NCBI GenBank assembly: GCA_001931535.1
Contig: CP016211.1
Location: 6,431,573 to 6,495,572, forward strand
DNA: 64,000 bases
Origin: Minicystis rosea
GTDB lineage: Bacteria > Myxococcota_A > Polyangia > Polyangiales > Polyangiaceae
Reading direction: 5' to 3'
The translations under genes and the position numbers were made by a program. Under the pieces are notes generated by a model. The model was not told where the DNA came from. It worked only from the letters and a program-made list of their open reading frames with translations, and searched no databases. Below are positions 43,752 to 53,791 of the stretch, piece by piece; positions within the stretch are counted from its first letter, which is position 1, and each line of letters begins with the position of its first letter.

Positions 43752-46700
43752 CTACGCCATCCCCACGAAGATGAACGGCGCCCAGAAATACGGATGCGCG
43801 AACGCGCCGCCGGCGTCCTCCATCGGAGGCACCGTCATCACGCGACGCTCGCCGCGCGGCGCCTCGATGTCGCGGAGCTCGCGATCGAAATCGTCTCCCG
43901 AAAGCAACCTCACGTGATTCTGCGCGCACCGCAGCGCATCCACCGGCGAGGCCCCTGCGCGAATGCGCCGGTAAAGCTCGCCCATCAGCACCGCTGTCGC
44001 GGCATCCTCCACCGGCCACAGGCTGACGATGGCCGCGCGCGCCCCGGCGGCCAGGAGCCCGCGGGTGAGCCCGATGATCTCGTTGCCTCCACCTCCGGCA
44101 CCGAGCCCCGTTTGACACGCGCTCAGCACCACGAGCGCGCCGTTCAGAGAAAGGCCCATGAAGTCTTCCACCGACAACGCCTCTCCGTGGGCCAACAACA
44201 CGGCAGAGAGGAGCGGCGTGTCCTCCCGTACGACTCCATGCGTGGCGAAGTGCAGAATCGGCGCCCCGAGGTGCGCGCGCACGGCCTCCTTGGTAGCGTC
44301 CCCACCAATCAGCAGCGCCCCGCGCTCCCCGAACAGCCGAGCAACGTAACGAGCCTCGCGCTCGGCCCCGGGAGCGGCGGCAGGGGCCGCACGACACCAT
44401 CGCTCTCCGCGCGACAAGCCATCTCCGCCGGATTCCCAATCGCGACCACGGCATCGAGCGCACGCGGCGGCACCGCGATCCGAATCATGCTGGCGCTGGG
44501 CAGATGAACCACGCTCCTGTCCGCGCCGAGCGGCTCGCCCGAGGCAAAAGGCAAAGCATGAAAGGCCAGCGCGAGCGCCGCCCCCGAAGGCACGATGAAG
44601 AGCGCGTCGCTCGCGGCGATGGCCTCGCGCAGCGGCTCGAGGAGCACCCTCGCGATCTCCTCGCCGAGGACGGAGACCGGCCCGCGCCCGGCGCAGGCGG
44701 CGCCGTGATCACGAATGCTCCGTGAAAGCGCCCGCACATCGAGGCGAGCATCGTGGCGCGCCGTCATACCCTCTCGGCTCACCGCCCAAGCCATCACCCC
44801 TTCGTCGTGCAACGTGTATTGCAACAACACCGCGCCTTCGGGCAGCGCCATCCGCACCTCGTCCAACGACAATATGGATCCGCCAGGATCCACCCATGTC
44901 GAGAACGCCGGATGCTCGTCGGCCAAACGCCCCTCGACCGCACGCAGCGCGCGCTCGGCCGCCGCGAGGCGCGCCCCCAAAGCCTCGACGGCGCCGGCAT
45001 CCGCGGCCGGCTTCTCCCGCTCCGCCGCGAGGAGGCTTTGCGCCAAGGTCACACGCGTGGCGGCGTCGCGATACGCCCGCACCGAGTCGCCCCCTCCCCC
45101 GTCCGCGTGGCGCCCCGACGCCGCCACCAGATCGAGGAGCGCGCGGGCCGCCCCCTTCTCGACGTACGCGAAGGCCCGCGCCTCCAACGCTCGCCGGCGT
45201 GCGGAGTCCTGCGCTCGATCGGCGAGCTCGAGGGCCACCCGCGCCGCCGGAGCATGGATGTGCACACCCATCCTCGCCGCCAGCGAGAGCTTGAGTCGGT
45301 CTTGCACCAAAGCACCGTGCATGCGCTCCATCTCGGCGATCGCGAGATCGTATGTCGCCAAAGCCGTTTTCGCATCGCCCAAGCCTCGATGCATCTCGGC
45401 CACGGCGGCGAGCGCCTCCGTCGGCGCGGGCTCCGTGCGCCACCATTCCTCACCCACCTGCGTGCGCAGCCGCTCGAAATGGTCGTTGGCCTCCGCGTAC
45501 TGTCCGAACCGGACGAATTGAGAGAGCGCCCACGCCCAAGCCACACGCTGGCTCGCCAACATTGCCGGCGCCCCGCTGGGCGCGAGCTGCGCGCTGGCAT
45601 CGTCGTTGGCCTTTGCCTGCGTGAGCCAGCGCGCGAGGAGCTGTCGCGCCGCCTCGACGGCTTCGCTCTTCCGGCCGAGCTCCCAGAGCAGATCCGGTTT
45701 GTGATAGGGCGCGAACGACTGCGCCGTCGGCCGTTCCATGATGTCGAACGCGCGGCGCGCGAGATCGGCAGTCGCCGCCGCATCACCTTCGTCCATGGCC
45801 GCCGCGAGACGTACCTCGAGAGCCCGCAAATCCGCGTGCGCCGCTCCCGTCTCCGCAATCTCGATGGCACCGAGCGCGAGCGCCTTGGCGGACGACATCG
45901 CCATGTCCGCCGGCTCCTCCGGCATGGATCCGATTGGACGGCACGTCTCCACCACGCGGCGCATCCGCACGGCGAGCCGCTCGAGCCGAGCCGCATCGTG
46001 CGTCTCACCGAGCTCGGCGGAGAGCGCGGTGGCCAGCGTCGTCTGCGTCTCGGCGGTGACCGCCGGCGTATCGCGAATGCCATCGAGCGCATCCAGCGCT
46101 CGGTCCACGAGCACGATGCGCGCCGGACCGTCGCCGATCATGCGATGAATGCGCGCGCCCCAAACGAGCGTCTCCGCGATGCCCGCGCGCGCCCCGAGCG
46201 CTTCGAAGAGCGTGGTCGCGAGCGCCGTGCACGCCATCGCGCGCTCGAAGTCACCCTGCGACAGCCACCGATATCCAATCTGACAAAACAGGTCGCCCAC
46301 CCCGTGGGCAAACGAGCGACTGCCCTCGTCCCGCGCCCACGTGCCGATGCTCGCGGCCAGATCGCGCGGGCTCACCGGGTTGCCGGCGCCGACACCGGCG
46401 ATTGCCTGGTGCGCCCGGGCCAGGAGCGCGCTCATGCGATCACCTTCGTCGTCGAAGGCCTGCGCCGCAGCGCGCGCGAGCTCCATCGCGCCCGCATGAT
46501 CGCCGCGCAAACCGGCCAAGCACGAACGTCGAAGCGTGATCGCCGCGAGCCCGCGGGGCGCCCCCGCTTCAGCGAAGAGCCGCTCGGCCTCGGCATAGGC
46601 ATCGACGGCGGCCCGCCCCTCGAAGCGCTCGGGAACGACGAGAATCCGAGCATGGGTATTGAACAGAAGCGGGCTCGACAGCGGCGCAGCCGCCCAATCG

Positions 46701-47494
46701 CCGCGGGTCATCTGCACGAGCGCGAGCCCCGCACGATCATCGCACGCCGCGTAAAGCTCCCGCGCTCGTTCGAGGATCTTCGCCGCGGCCTCACCATCGC
46801 TGCGCAACAGCGTCGTGCGCACGACGCACTCATAGGCTCGCAGACGCGGCCCCCACCCGGAGAGAGCAACCTGGGCCTGCGAGGTGAATTCACCCACGGA
46901 GAGCACCATCTCGGGCGCGAGCCGCGCGGGGTTGGCGACGGCGAGCGCGGCCGACCACGGCAGGCCGCGACGCAACACCTGATCGACGAATGCACACTCG
47001 CGCCGGACCATGACGGAGGCCCGAGACGACAGTTGGGCATACGGTATCGTCACGCGATTCATGAACGCGGAGTCGTCGAACCCGTAACGCAAGTCTGCGG
47101 CGCTGATCAGCGCCCGCCCCGGAAACAGCTCGCGATTCAGCGCATCGGCGACCGCGGTATACGAGAGCGCCCGCACCGCCCGATCGACGTCGTCGGGCAC
47201 CGCCGTCGCGATCTCTCCGAGCCGCGCGCTCGCCGCTCGAGGCTCGCCTTGAAGGAGGTGAACCTGCGCGCGCGCCAACAAGGCATCCGCGAGCCGTGCT
47301 GGATCCGCGCCCGTGCGTGCGTCGGCGAGGGCCTCCTCGGCCAGGATTCGCGCCTTCGTGAAGCTCCCCTTGTGCTCCTCGAAAACCATCGTTCCGCCGA
47401 GCGCATCGCGAAGAAAGGGCAGCGCGACCTCGTCCACGGTCACGTCGACATCGACCGCACGGAATGGCGAGCCCCGGGGCGGCGTGCTGCTCAT
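43752..47494 (-). CDS. TPR-CHAT (caspase-like) protease, frameshifted within the CHAT domain
   Basis: The first about 800 residues are TPR-like helical repeats (VALPFLRDALGGTMVFEEHK; LADALLARAQVHLLQGEPRA). The CHAT caspase-HetF domain begins with ALPEGAVLLQYTLHDEGVMA (first frame). It continues in a second frame with AEREARYVARLFGERGALLI, HFATHGVV (catalytic His), LVVLSACQTGLGAGGGGNEI (catalytic Cys) and PYFWAPFIFVGMA, the usual CHAT ending. The frames meet at a G run (44366-44369 on the plus strand): one extra G restores a single polypeptide of about 1,247 residues. Otherwise the first frame stops at 44309 without the catalytic dyad. It is the first gene of the T6SS strand run, 196 bp before the 3D gene. 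CHAT proteases often serve in peptide-cleavage signalling or defence. Confidence 0.8.
44366..44372 (-). other. Frameshift point in the CHAT gene (CCC GGGG heptamer)
   Basis: On the coding strand the zero frame reads C-CCG-GGG, which matches the generic X-XXY-YYZ pattern for -1 slippage. A -1 shift here joins the two parts of the CHAT domain exactly. A missing G in the run from a sequencing or assembly error would look the same. Confidence 0.5.
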
Positions 47495-47636
47495 CTCGAT
47501 CCCACCTCACCGGCGCGCCTCGGTGGCACCCGGGCCGCCACGATATCCCATTGAGGATCCACTGGATTGGGGCGCCCTTGCACAATCGGGGCAAGAAGCC
47601 CTTGATGCGGCGCCCTCGTTGTGGCTGAACGCCCCG

Positions 47637-48338
47637 GTGAAGCGTACTCTTTCGCCCCTCATCGGCCTTGCTGCCCTGCTCGTCTCGCTGCCGGCCCGAG
47701 CGGACTTCGAGACTTGGATCTGGACCGAGATCCGCGTCCCGCTCGTCCGGACCGAGAAGCCCACGTTCCCGCGCCTCGATTGGCGGGTCTTCACCGACAC
47801 GCGCTTGAACGTCCGATCCGGCGGCCTTCATCAAGCCTTCTTCCGCACGGGACCGCTGCTCTACGTGTCGGATTGGTTGTTCATCGGCGTCCACGGCACC
47901 GTCTACGCCGATCGCCTCCTCAAGCCTGCTGGCAACCTCCAGGCCGGCGACTTCACCCAGGAGGTGCGCGCCGAGCTCGAGCCCAACTTCTTCTGGCGCC
48001 TCGGCGACTTCACCTTCAACGATCGCAATCGCCTCGAATATCGACACCGCTCGTACGAGGATCGATATCGATACAGAAACCAGCTCCGCGTCAACTACGC
48101 ACCCATCGGCGCGAAATGGATCCCGTTCATCTGGGACGAGCTGCTCGTCGATCTCTCCGGCAAGGGCGTGAACCAGAACCGCTTCGACATCGGCATCGGG
48201 CGCATGATGAGCGACCAGACGCGCGTCGATCTCGGCTTCATGATCCGGAGCCGGAAGGAAGACGACGGCTGGAAGCACGACGGCGTGGTCAACCTCTACG
48301 TCTACGTCGACGTCCCGCCGAAGGCGGCCAAGCGTTGA
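47637..48338 (+). CDS. DUF2490 outer-membrane beta-barrel-like protein
   Basis: A 233-residue protein starting at GTG 47637 with a signal peptide (LSPLIGLAALLVSLPARA). Mature motifs WTEIRVPLVR, LRVNYAPIG, NRLEYRHRSYEDRYRYRNQL and GFMIRSRKEDDG fit DUF2490, predicted small outer-membrane barrels related to YaiO/porin-like proteins. No clear Shine-Dalgarno sequence is seen, so the start is uncertain, but the signal peptide begins here. It is divergent from the CHAT gene (142-bp gap). The function of the family is unknown. Confidence 0.78.
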   Translation: MKRTLSPLIGLAALLVSLPARADFETWIWTEIRVPLVRTEKPTFPRLDWRVFTDTRLNVRSGGLHQAFFRTGPLLYVSDWLFIGVHGTVYADRLLKPAGNLQAGDFTQEVRAELEPNFFWRLGDFTFNDRNRLEYRHRSYEDRYRYRNQLRVNYAPIGAKWIPFIWDELLVDLSGKGVNQNRFDIGIGRMMSDQTRVDLGFMIRSRKEDDGWKHDGVVNLYVYVDVPPKAAKR

Positions 48339-48482
48339 GCCCGTGACGGAGAGAGCGTCGCGAACACCTCTCGCGCTCCAGCGACCACGCTCACACCCGC
48401 CTCGGCCGATCCGCATTCGTCCCCATCGATCACGCGAATCGCGCTGGAACCCGGGCGCTCCGCGCGCGATCATGACCTCGTC

Positions 48483-49586
48483 ATGCGTCGCCTCTTCACC
48501 GCAATCTCCGTGCTGCCCCTCACGCTCTCGATCGGGTGCTCCGGTGAGGGCACCGCGTCGACCTCGTGCACCGCCGATCAAGAGCTCTTCCAAGGTCGCT
48601 GCGTGAACCCGGCCACGCGCTACGAGCCGGACGCGCGCGTCGACGACGACAACGTGGTCGCGTTCGGCGATCCCTTCACCCAAATCACCCTCCCCGATCC
48701 ACCCAAGAGTGGTTTTCGCATCATCGCCCCTCCACGGGTGATGCAGCCGGGCGAAGAGGTGGATGATTGCGTCTCCTGGCCGTATCCCGCGATCAAGAAC
48801 AAGATCGTCTATGCCGCTCGCCTCTACGCCACGCCGGGCGTCCATCACTCCAACCTGATCGCCAAGCCCATCAACGAGAGCACCGGGCCGAACCCGTATC
48901 CCGGCTGCAACCCGGGCGCGAGCGATCCATTCGGTTCCATCGGCGCCGGCATCCCCGATGTGCTCTTCGCGAGCTCGACCCAAGTGTCCGGCCAAGAGGC
49001 CCTCACCTTCCCGGTGGGGATGGGCTTCCGCGTCGACACCTCACGCGAGATCGCGACCGACCTCCATTTGCTCAACACCACGACGGAGCCGCAGCGGGTC
49101 GAGCTCGCTTACGACTTCTTCACCATGCCGGAGTCGGACCTCGAAAACGAGGTCGCCCCCTTCACCCTCCAAGTCGACGACTTCCTCGTCCCCCCGCACT
49201 CGCAAAAGGTGATCGGCTCGGAGTGTGCCTCGTTCGGCGGCCAAGTGGTGGAGATGCTGCCCCACACGCACAAGCTCCGGCGCGCCTTCACGGTCGATTT
49301 CATCAAAGAGGACGAGACGCGCGACAACGTGCTCTCCTTCGGCGCCTTCGACAGCGGGAGCGAGATTCGCGTCTTCGACGATCCCTTGTCCCTCGAGGGT
49401 GTCAAGAAGGTCGGCTTCTCGTGTACCTTCGACAACATCACCGATCACGACGTGGTCTATGGCCTCGGCGAGAACGAGATGTGCATTCTCTTCGGCTACG
49501 TCTTCCCCGTCCGCAGCCAATTCGTCGGTCACGCGCCCTATCAAGGCGAGGCGTGCCAATCGATCCAGCTCGGCCTGTTTCGGTGA
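48483..49586 (+). CDS. Copper type II ascorbate-dependent monooxygenase-like lipoprotein (PHM fold)
   Basis: A 367-residue lipoprotein (signal MRRLFTAISVLPLTLSIGC). The ligand pattern of peptidylglycine alpha-hydroxylating monooxygenase is visible. His121-His122 (GVHHSN) and His195 (DLHLLN) fit the CuH site. His261-x-His263 (PHTHKL) with Met333 (NEMCILFGYVFP) fit the CuM site. The 72-residue distance from His261 to Met333 equals that of the animal enzyme. Cys pairs (CTADQELFQGRC and others) also fit an exported protein. Bacterial PHM-like proteins occur in myxobacteria with unknown substrates. It probably hydroxylates an extracellular substrate using copper and an electron donor. Monocistronic, between DUF2490 and a convergent glutaredoxin gene. 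Confidence 0.75.
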   Translation: MRRLFTAISVLPLTLSIGCSGEGTASTSCTADQELFQGRCVNPATRYEPDARVDDDNVVAFGDPFTQITLPDPPKSGFRIIAPPRVMQPGEEVDDCVSWPYPAIKNKIVYAARLYATPGVHHSNLIAKPINESTGPNPYPGCNPGASDPFGSIGAGIPDVLFASSTQVSGQEALTFPVGMGFRVDTSREIATDLHLLNTTTEPQRVELAYDFFTMPESDLENEVAPFTLQVDDFLVPPHSQKVIGSECASFGGQVVEMLPHTHKLRRAFTVDFIKEDETRDNVLSFGAFDSGSEIRVFDDPLSLEGVKKVGFSCTFDNITDHDVVYGLGENEMCILFGYVFPVRSQFVGHAPYQGEACQSIQLGLFR

Positions 49587-49669
49587 GTCCCGGCTGCGCT
49601 TCCCCGCACTACCCGTGAACGTCGGGTCGTCCGCTCTCCGCCCTTCGCCTCGAACGGCCCAACGCGCAG

Positions 49670-50032
49670 TCAATCGCCCTTGTAGGCACGCTCGATCGCG
49701 TCCGCGTCGTCGCCCTGGATCCACTTCTCGGGATCGCGGGTGACGTGGGTCAGCGGGATTCCCGAGCCCATTCCTGACTGCGTGCGGGCCCGATCGTAGG
49801 CCTCGCGGTTGCGGTCGACATCGATCTTGTCGAAGGGGATGTTGCGTTGGGCGAGCTTCGCTTCGAGGCTCCGGCAGGCGCCGCACCAGGTGGCGCCGTA
49901 GACGGTGACGCTCGACGTCGCCGAAGAGACGCCCGCGATCCGCGCCCCGGCGGCGTGACCGCCCGTCGCGCTGGTGAACGCGAGCATGGCGCAAGCGATC
50001 GATCCGAGGACACGAAGCGGCGACGAGGGCAT
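49670..50032 (-). CDS. Secreted glutaredoxin/thioredoxin-fold protein
   Basis: A 120-residue protein. The ATG at 50032 gives a signal peptide (VLGSIACAMLAFTSATGGHA). The mature domain VTVYGATWCGACRSLEAKLA has a CxxC redox site (Cys-Gly-Ala-Cys), then IPFDKIDVDRNREA and GIPLTHVTRDP (cis-Pro region), as in glutaredoxin-like NrdH/GrxC proteins. Export suggests thiol-disulfide exchange in the periplasm, possibly linked to Cys-rich secreted proteins here. The 27 extra codons upstream are not believed because they precede the signal peptide. Confidence 0.78.
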   Translation of the reverse strand: MPSSPLRVLGSIACAMLAFTSATGGHAAGARIAGVSSATSSVTVYGATWCGACRSLEAKLAQRNIPFDKIDVDRNREAYDRARTQSGMGSGIPLTHVTRDPEKWIQGDDADAIERAYKGD

Positions 50033-50236
50033 GAGAGCGACGGTAGCGCACCTCTTCTCGACGCGCAGCAGGATCGACGGTCGCGAGCACGAGCCCGCTT
50101 CACGCGCATCCATGTACGTCTCGGAGCAGCGCGGCTCCGGTGCGAATCAGAATGGTCACGCGAGGGCGCGCAACGGTGGCGTCGGACAACTCGAATTGGA
50201 CGACGACGATGATTCGCGGCGCCCCGCAATCGCGCG

Positions 50237-50875
50237 TCAGCCGCCGTGGGCCTTCTTGATGGCCTTCCGCGTCGCGTCGTCCAGCTCGCCCGACGGATCG
50301 AGCCCATTCCCCGCCTGGAATTCCACGAGGGCCTCCAGCATGTCATCGCCCATCGCGTCATCGATGGATCCCTCGTAAAAGCCGAGGTTCGTGAGTCGCA
50401 TCTTGACCCCGACGAGATCCTCGATCGGGCGGAGATACCCGAGCAGGAGCCGGTGCTCCTCTTTCCCACCATCCATGCGCAGCACGCCTTCCATGGCAGT
50501 CGGCGTCACGGGGACATCCACCCAACCTTCGCCGTCCGTCGTCTTTCCCGACTCGATCTTCTGGCCGTCGATCTCCAGCTCGTAAGCCTCATTGGCCCTG
50601 GCGTTGCCCTGGTGATCGAGGAGCTGGATCCGAAGGCGCGCAGGGACGCCCTTGCGCTGGAACTCGTGTGTCTTCCCCGTTGCGCAGGTGTATTCGGTGG
50701 GGCGGAGGTCGGGGATGTTGACGACGTCGCCCGGCGCGAGCGTGAAAGGGTCCTTGCGCAACGCCTTGAGGTCGGCGTTGCTGTCGTGATCCCAGAGCGT
50801 CTTCCAGAAGAACCCATTCTCGACGGCAATGGTAGTGAAGCAATCGCCGTCTCGCACCACGTGCTTCTTCGTCAT
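50237..50875 (-). CDS. LysM plus peptidoglycan-binding-like protein, T6SS accessory (paralogue 1)
   Basis: A 212-residue soluble protein. The N-terminal LysM (KKHVVRDGDCFTTIAVENGF) continues with WDHDSNADLKALRKDPFTLA and PGDVVNIPD, a variant typical of contractile-injection loci. A beta-rich Ig-like middle follows (RLRIQLLDHQGNARANEAYE). The C-terminal module MRLTNLGFYEGSIDDAMGDD to ALVEFQAGNGLDPSGELDD matches PG_binding_1. It is a full-length paralogue of the gene at 56768. A GGAG site lies 7 nt before the ATG. It probably recruits or guides a wall-active effector. Divergent from the Ig-repeat gene (186-bp gap). Confidence 0.72.
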   Translation of the reverse strand: MTKKHVVRDGDCFTTIAVENGFFWKTLWDHDSNADLKALRKDPFTLAPGDVVNIPDLRPTEYTCATGKTHEFQRKGVPARLRIQLLDHQGNARANEAYELEIDGQKIESGKTTDGEGWVDVPVTPTAMEGVLRMDGGKEEHRLLLGYLRPIEDLVGVKMRLTNLGFYEGSIDDAMGDDMLEALVEFQAGNGLDPSGELDDATRKAIKKAHGG

Positions 50876-51061
50876 TGCAGCGCTCCGGATGACATCGCGC
50901 GGCGGAGCTTAGCGATTGCCCCCCGATCGCCGCAAGATCTGAGGGGAATGCGCCGCGCATCCTCCTCAGGACCGACCCTTGACAGGGGAAATGCCACATG
51001 GTCCACTTCGCGGCGCTCGCGTGCGTCGCCTCGGGTTCAAGCTGCCAGTGGTAAGACCTTC

Positions 51062-52192
51062 ATGAGAAGGACGCTGCGCACTGGCCCGCTGACGGTCGAG
51101 CTCTTGAATCGCCCGGGCCCGAGCGCGGATGTGATTCGTTTCTCCGATCTCGGGGCCGCCGGCGCTTTCGTGCGCCGTCTCGCCGGACACGCGGAGAACC
51201 TGAGCACGTTGCGCGGATTTCTCTCGGCGGAGCTCTCGGTCCCGGCCGTCGATCGCCTCACCGACGCAGAGATCGTCGGCCTCATCGCGCGCCACGCCCT
51301 CGCGCGCCGCATCGGGTTCGTGCAGCGCGCGGCCAAGCCGCTCTGGAGCCGCGATCTCGGGGAGAGCGCGGTGGAGGCGCCCGTCGCGGCCGCGCCCCCG
51401 AAACAGGAGAAGACCTGGATCGAGATCGTCCTCCGCGACATGGAGGGCAACCCCGTCCCCAACGAGCGTTATTGGATCAGGCTCACCGATGGGACGATCC
51501 GCGAAGGGCGGCTCAACTCCAAAGGACGAGCCTATTTCGATGGCCTCGATCCCGGGGAGTGCGACGTGCGCTTTCCCGATCTCGACGTGGAGGCCACCGC
51601 GCGAACGGCGGGCGGCGCCAAGCGGGCGCGCGCCGAATACCTCCTCGATCTTCCTCCGGAGGAGCCGGTGCCGGCCCCGGCGCCGGCGCCCGAGAAGACC
51701 TGGATCGAGATCGTCCTCCGCGACATGACGGGCAACCCCGTGCCGTGGGCGCCTTACCGGATCAAGCTCACCGACGGCACCATCGAAGAAGGGTTGCTCG
51801 ACGCCGAGGGCCGCGCCTATTTCGGTGATCTCGATCCAGGCAACTGCCTCGTCAGCTTTCCCGATCTGGACGCGGAGGCCACGGCCCGCGATCCCGGCGG
51901 CGCCTCGCGGGCAGGATGGGTATCGGCGCCTCTCGACGCCGCGGCCTTCGAGGCTGGCGACCGCGCCTCCGGCGCCGCTGCGCCCGAGAAGACCTGGATT
52001 GACCTGATCCTCGTCGACGCCGACGAAAAACCCATGCCCGGGGAGCGCTATCGCATCACGCTCCCCGGCGGGGATGTCCGCGAAGGTACGCTCGACGCCC
52101 AGGGCCGAGCGCACCTCGACGGGCTCGATCCCGGCGACTGCGAGATAAGCTTTCCCGATCACGATGGTGCGATGATCGAGGCCGTCCCCTGA
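51062..52192 (+). CDS. Three-repeat Ig-like protein with N-terminal domain shared with the LysM protein at 23680
   Basis: A 376-residue soluble protein from the ATG at 51062; the frame is open upstream only as a shadow. Residues of about 1-95 align in outline with the N-terminus of the 23680 product (similar LxxLxxL helices and an 'ALARRIGFVQ' end). Three Ig-like modules follow (about 118-200, 218-290, 315-370), each with EKTWI(E/D)(I/L), DxxGNPVPxxRYxIxLxDG, a GRAYFDGLDPGxC and FPDLD. This last motif is common in proteins encoded beside vgrG and PAAR genes. A role as effector adaptor or structural cargo is inferred; no catalytic residues are seen. Confidence 0.65.
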   Translation: MRRTLRTGPLTVELLNRPGPSADVIRFSDLGAAGAFVRRLAGHAENLSTLRGFLSAELSVPAVDRLTDAEIVGLIARHALARRIGFVQRAAKPLWSRDLGESAVEAPVAAAPPKQEKTWIEIVLRDMEGNPVPNERYWIRLTDGTIREGRLNSKGRAYFDGLDPGECDVRFPDLDVEATARTAGGAKRARAEYLLDLPPEEPVPAPAPAPEKTWIEIVLRDMTGNPVPWAPYRIKLTDGTIEEGLLDAEGRAYFGDLDPGNCLVSFPDLDAEATARDPGGASRAGWVSAPLDAAAFEAGDRASGAAAPEKTWIDLILVDADEKPMPGERYRITLPGGDVREGTLDAQGRAHLDGLDPGDCEISFPDHDGAMIEAVP

Positions 52193-52216
52193 TTCACACA
52201 GCGGATGAGTGTGAAT
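52192..52216. terminator. Hairpin between convergent genes
   Basis: ATTCACAC (52192-52199) pairs with GTGTGAAT (52209-52216) around a 9-nt loop, directly at the stop of the Ig-repeat gene and facing the 3' end of the 508-codon frame. Terminator candidate for one or both genes. Confidence 0.45.
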
Positions 52217-52304
52217 GAGAGCTCGGGTGGGCCGCAGCGAAACCGGGTGAGAGCTGGAGTGTCGACGGCCTCGCTATCCGGAGAGCGCCCGCGCCGCACC
52301 GCCG

Positions 52305-53783
52305 TCAGCGCGGCGAAACCAGCCGCGGGAGCGGGCCGAGCGGGGTGAGATCGAGCCCGAAGCCCGGACGTTTGTAGAGCAGCACGGGAGTCGTCCACCG
52401 GGCAAAGACGATGTCTGCCGGGAGGGCCATTTCATCGGCTGGACCGTCGAGCGCTCTGATCTTCCCATCGGCACCGAGGAACAACCATCGAGGCGAGTCC
52501 CCGCCCGTCTTCATCACCACGAACGATTCTTCGTCCGAATTGACGCGAAGGATGGCGCCCTCGATTCGCAGGTCTTCCTGCACGGGGATCACGGTGTCGG
52601 GGCCGAGCTGGATCACGTCGGCGCTGGTCAGCCGAAAGCGGCGCACGACATGGCGCGGCCCCTCGTCCGTCGCGATCGTCATGAGCGCGGCCCCCACCAC
52701 GGTGTTGCCTCGAATCACGGCCAGATCGACGGCGAGCACCTCGCCTTCCCATTCGACGAGCGGCCAGGGTGGCTGGGGACCGGCCCCCCGGCTCCAGGCC
52801 GAGACGGAGAGAATGACTCCATCCTTCGTCGGGAGGAGGAAGAAGGTGCGACGCGCGCCGTCGACACGATAAGACGTCGCGGCCCAGCGCGGGAGCGGAC
52901 ACCGCACGACCACCGCTTCGCTCAGCGTGCTTTGGGCGTCGAGATGGGCAATGCGCATCTCGAACCCACCGGCGCTGGGGGCGACGAGCAGGGCCTCGGC
53001 GCCTTGCACGGCGGCGCCCTCGAAGGGATCCTCGAGGAGCGGTGGAATCACCCGGTATCCGGTGGTGCCGAGATCGAGAGCGCGGACCGGGGTGACCTGA
53101 CCGCGCGCGTGGCCCAGGTGAAAGAGCTCGCGCCCAGCGATCCAAGCGACGTGCTGGTGGTGCGGCGTCGTCGCCGGAGGGATCGAGAGGATCGGCGTGA
53201 TCGGGCCGGGGACCGCGCCGAGGAAGGTGGTTTGGGCGATCCTCGGGTCCGGCACGGCGCCGATCGTCGAGAGCCAGAGGCCGAATGCGCCGCTCTCCTC
53301 GTTGACCCAGGCCGCAAACGACGTGACCCCGAGCGCGCCCGTCATCGGCTCCAACGACAACGCGCGTGGCTCCGCGGGGAGGACCCACACCTCCACCGAG
53401 GGCGAGACCGCGCGAGGCGGCGCCGGCGGCTCCTCTTCGTCGCCGTCCGACCTCGCATCCCACGCGTACGCCACGCTGATCTCGTAGAGGCCTGGGGCGG
53501 CGAAGCGCGCCCGATCGAGCAGCGAGAATCGCTCTGCCCGCTGCTTGCCCGGTTGGAGATCGACGATGGGATCGCCCCCGTCGGGGAACGCCGGCTCCGC
53601 GAAATGGTCGGCGCGGCCCGTGGCCGTGTCCACGATCACGACCGTGGGCGCCGCGCGCCGATTCTGGGCATTGAGCGAAGGCAACGACGTCCGGCCTTCA
53701 TTCGAGACCTCGGCGGAGACCAGCGTGGATTGCTGCCAGAGGAGGCGTGTCTCCTCGAGCGTCAGGGTGGCTTTGACGGTCAT
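52305..53783 (-). CDS. Unknown beta-rich protein downstream of the metzincin gene
   Basis: About 492 residues from the ATG at 53783 (an upstream ATG at 53831 is inside the metzincin gene). There is no signal peptide. The N-terminal about 130 residues look Ig-like (VKATLTLEETRLLWQQST, GLYEISVAYAWDAR), with the segment RAVSPSVEVWVLPAE after a DGDEEEPPAPP linker. The remainder has repeated short strands suggestive of a propeller (FAAWVNEESGAFGLWLST, TFFLLPTKDGVIL, VVGAALMTIATDEGPRH). Its start lies 8 bp after the metzincin stop, so the two form a translational pair. An immunity protein or chaperone for the protease is a reasonable guess; nothing in the sequence proves it. Confidence 0.6.
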   Translation of the reverse strand: MTVKATLTLEETRLLWQQSTLVSAEVSNEGRTSLPSLNAQNRRAAPTVVIVDTATGRADHFAEPAFPDGGDPIVDLQPGKQRAERFSLLDRARFAAPGLYEISVAYAWDARSDGDEEEPPAPPRAVSPSVEVWVLPAEPRALSLEPMTGALGVTSFAAWVNEESGAFGLWLSTIGAVPDPRIAQTTFLGAVPGPITPILSIPPATTPHHQHVAWIAGRELFHLGHARGQVTPVRALDLGTTGYRVIPPLLEDPFEGAAVQGAEALLVAPSAGGFEMRIAHLDAQSTLSEAVVVRCPLPRWAATSYRVDGARRTFFLLPTKDGVILSVSAWSRGAGPQPPWPLVEWEGEVLAVDLAVIRGNTVVGAALMTIATDEGPRHVVRRFRLTSADVIQLGPDTVIPVQEDLRIEGAILRVNSDEESFVVMKTGGDSPRWLFLGADGKIRALDGPADEMALPADIVFARWTTPVLLYKRPGFGLDLTPLGPLPRLVSPR

Positions 53784-53791
53784 CGTCGCTC

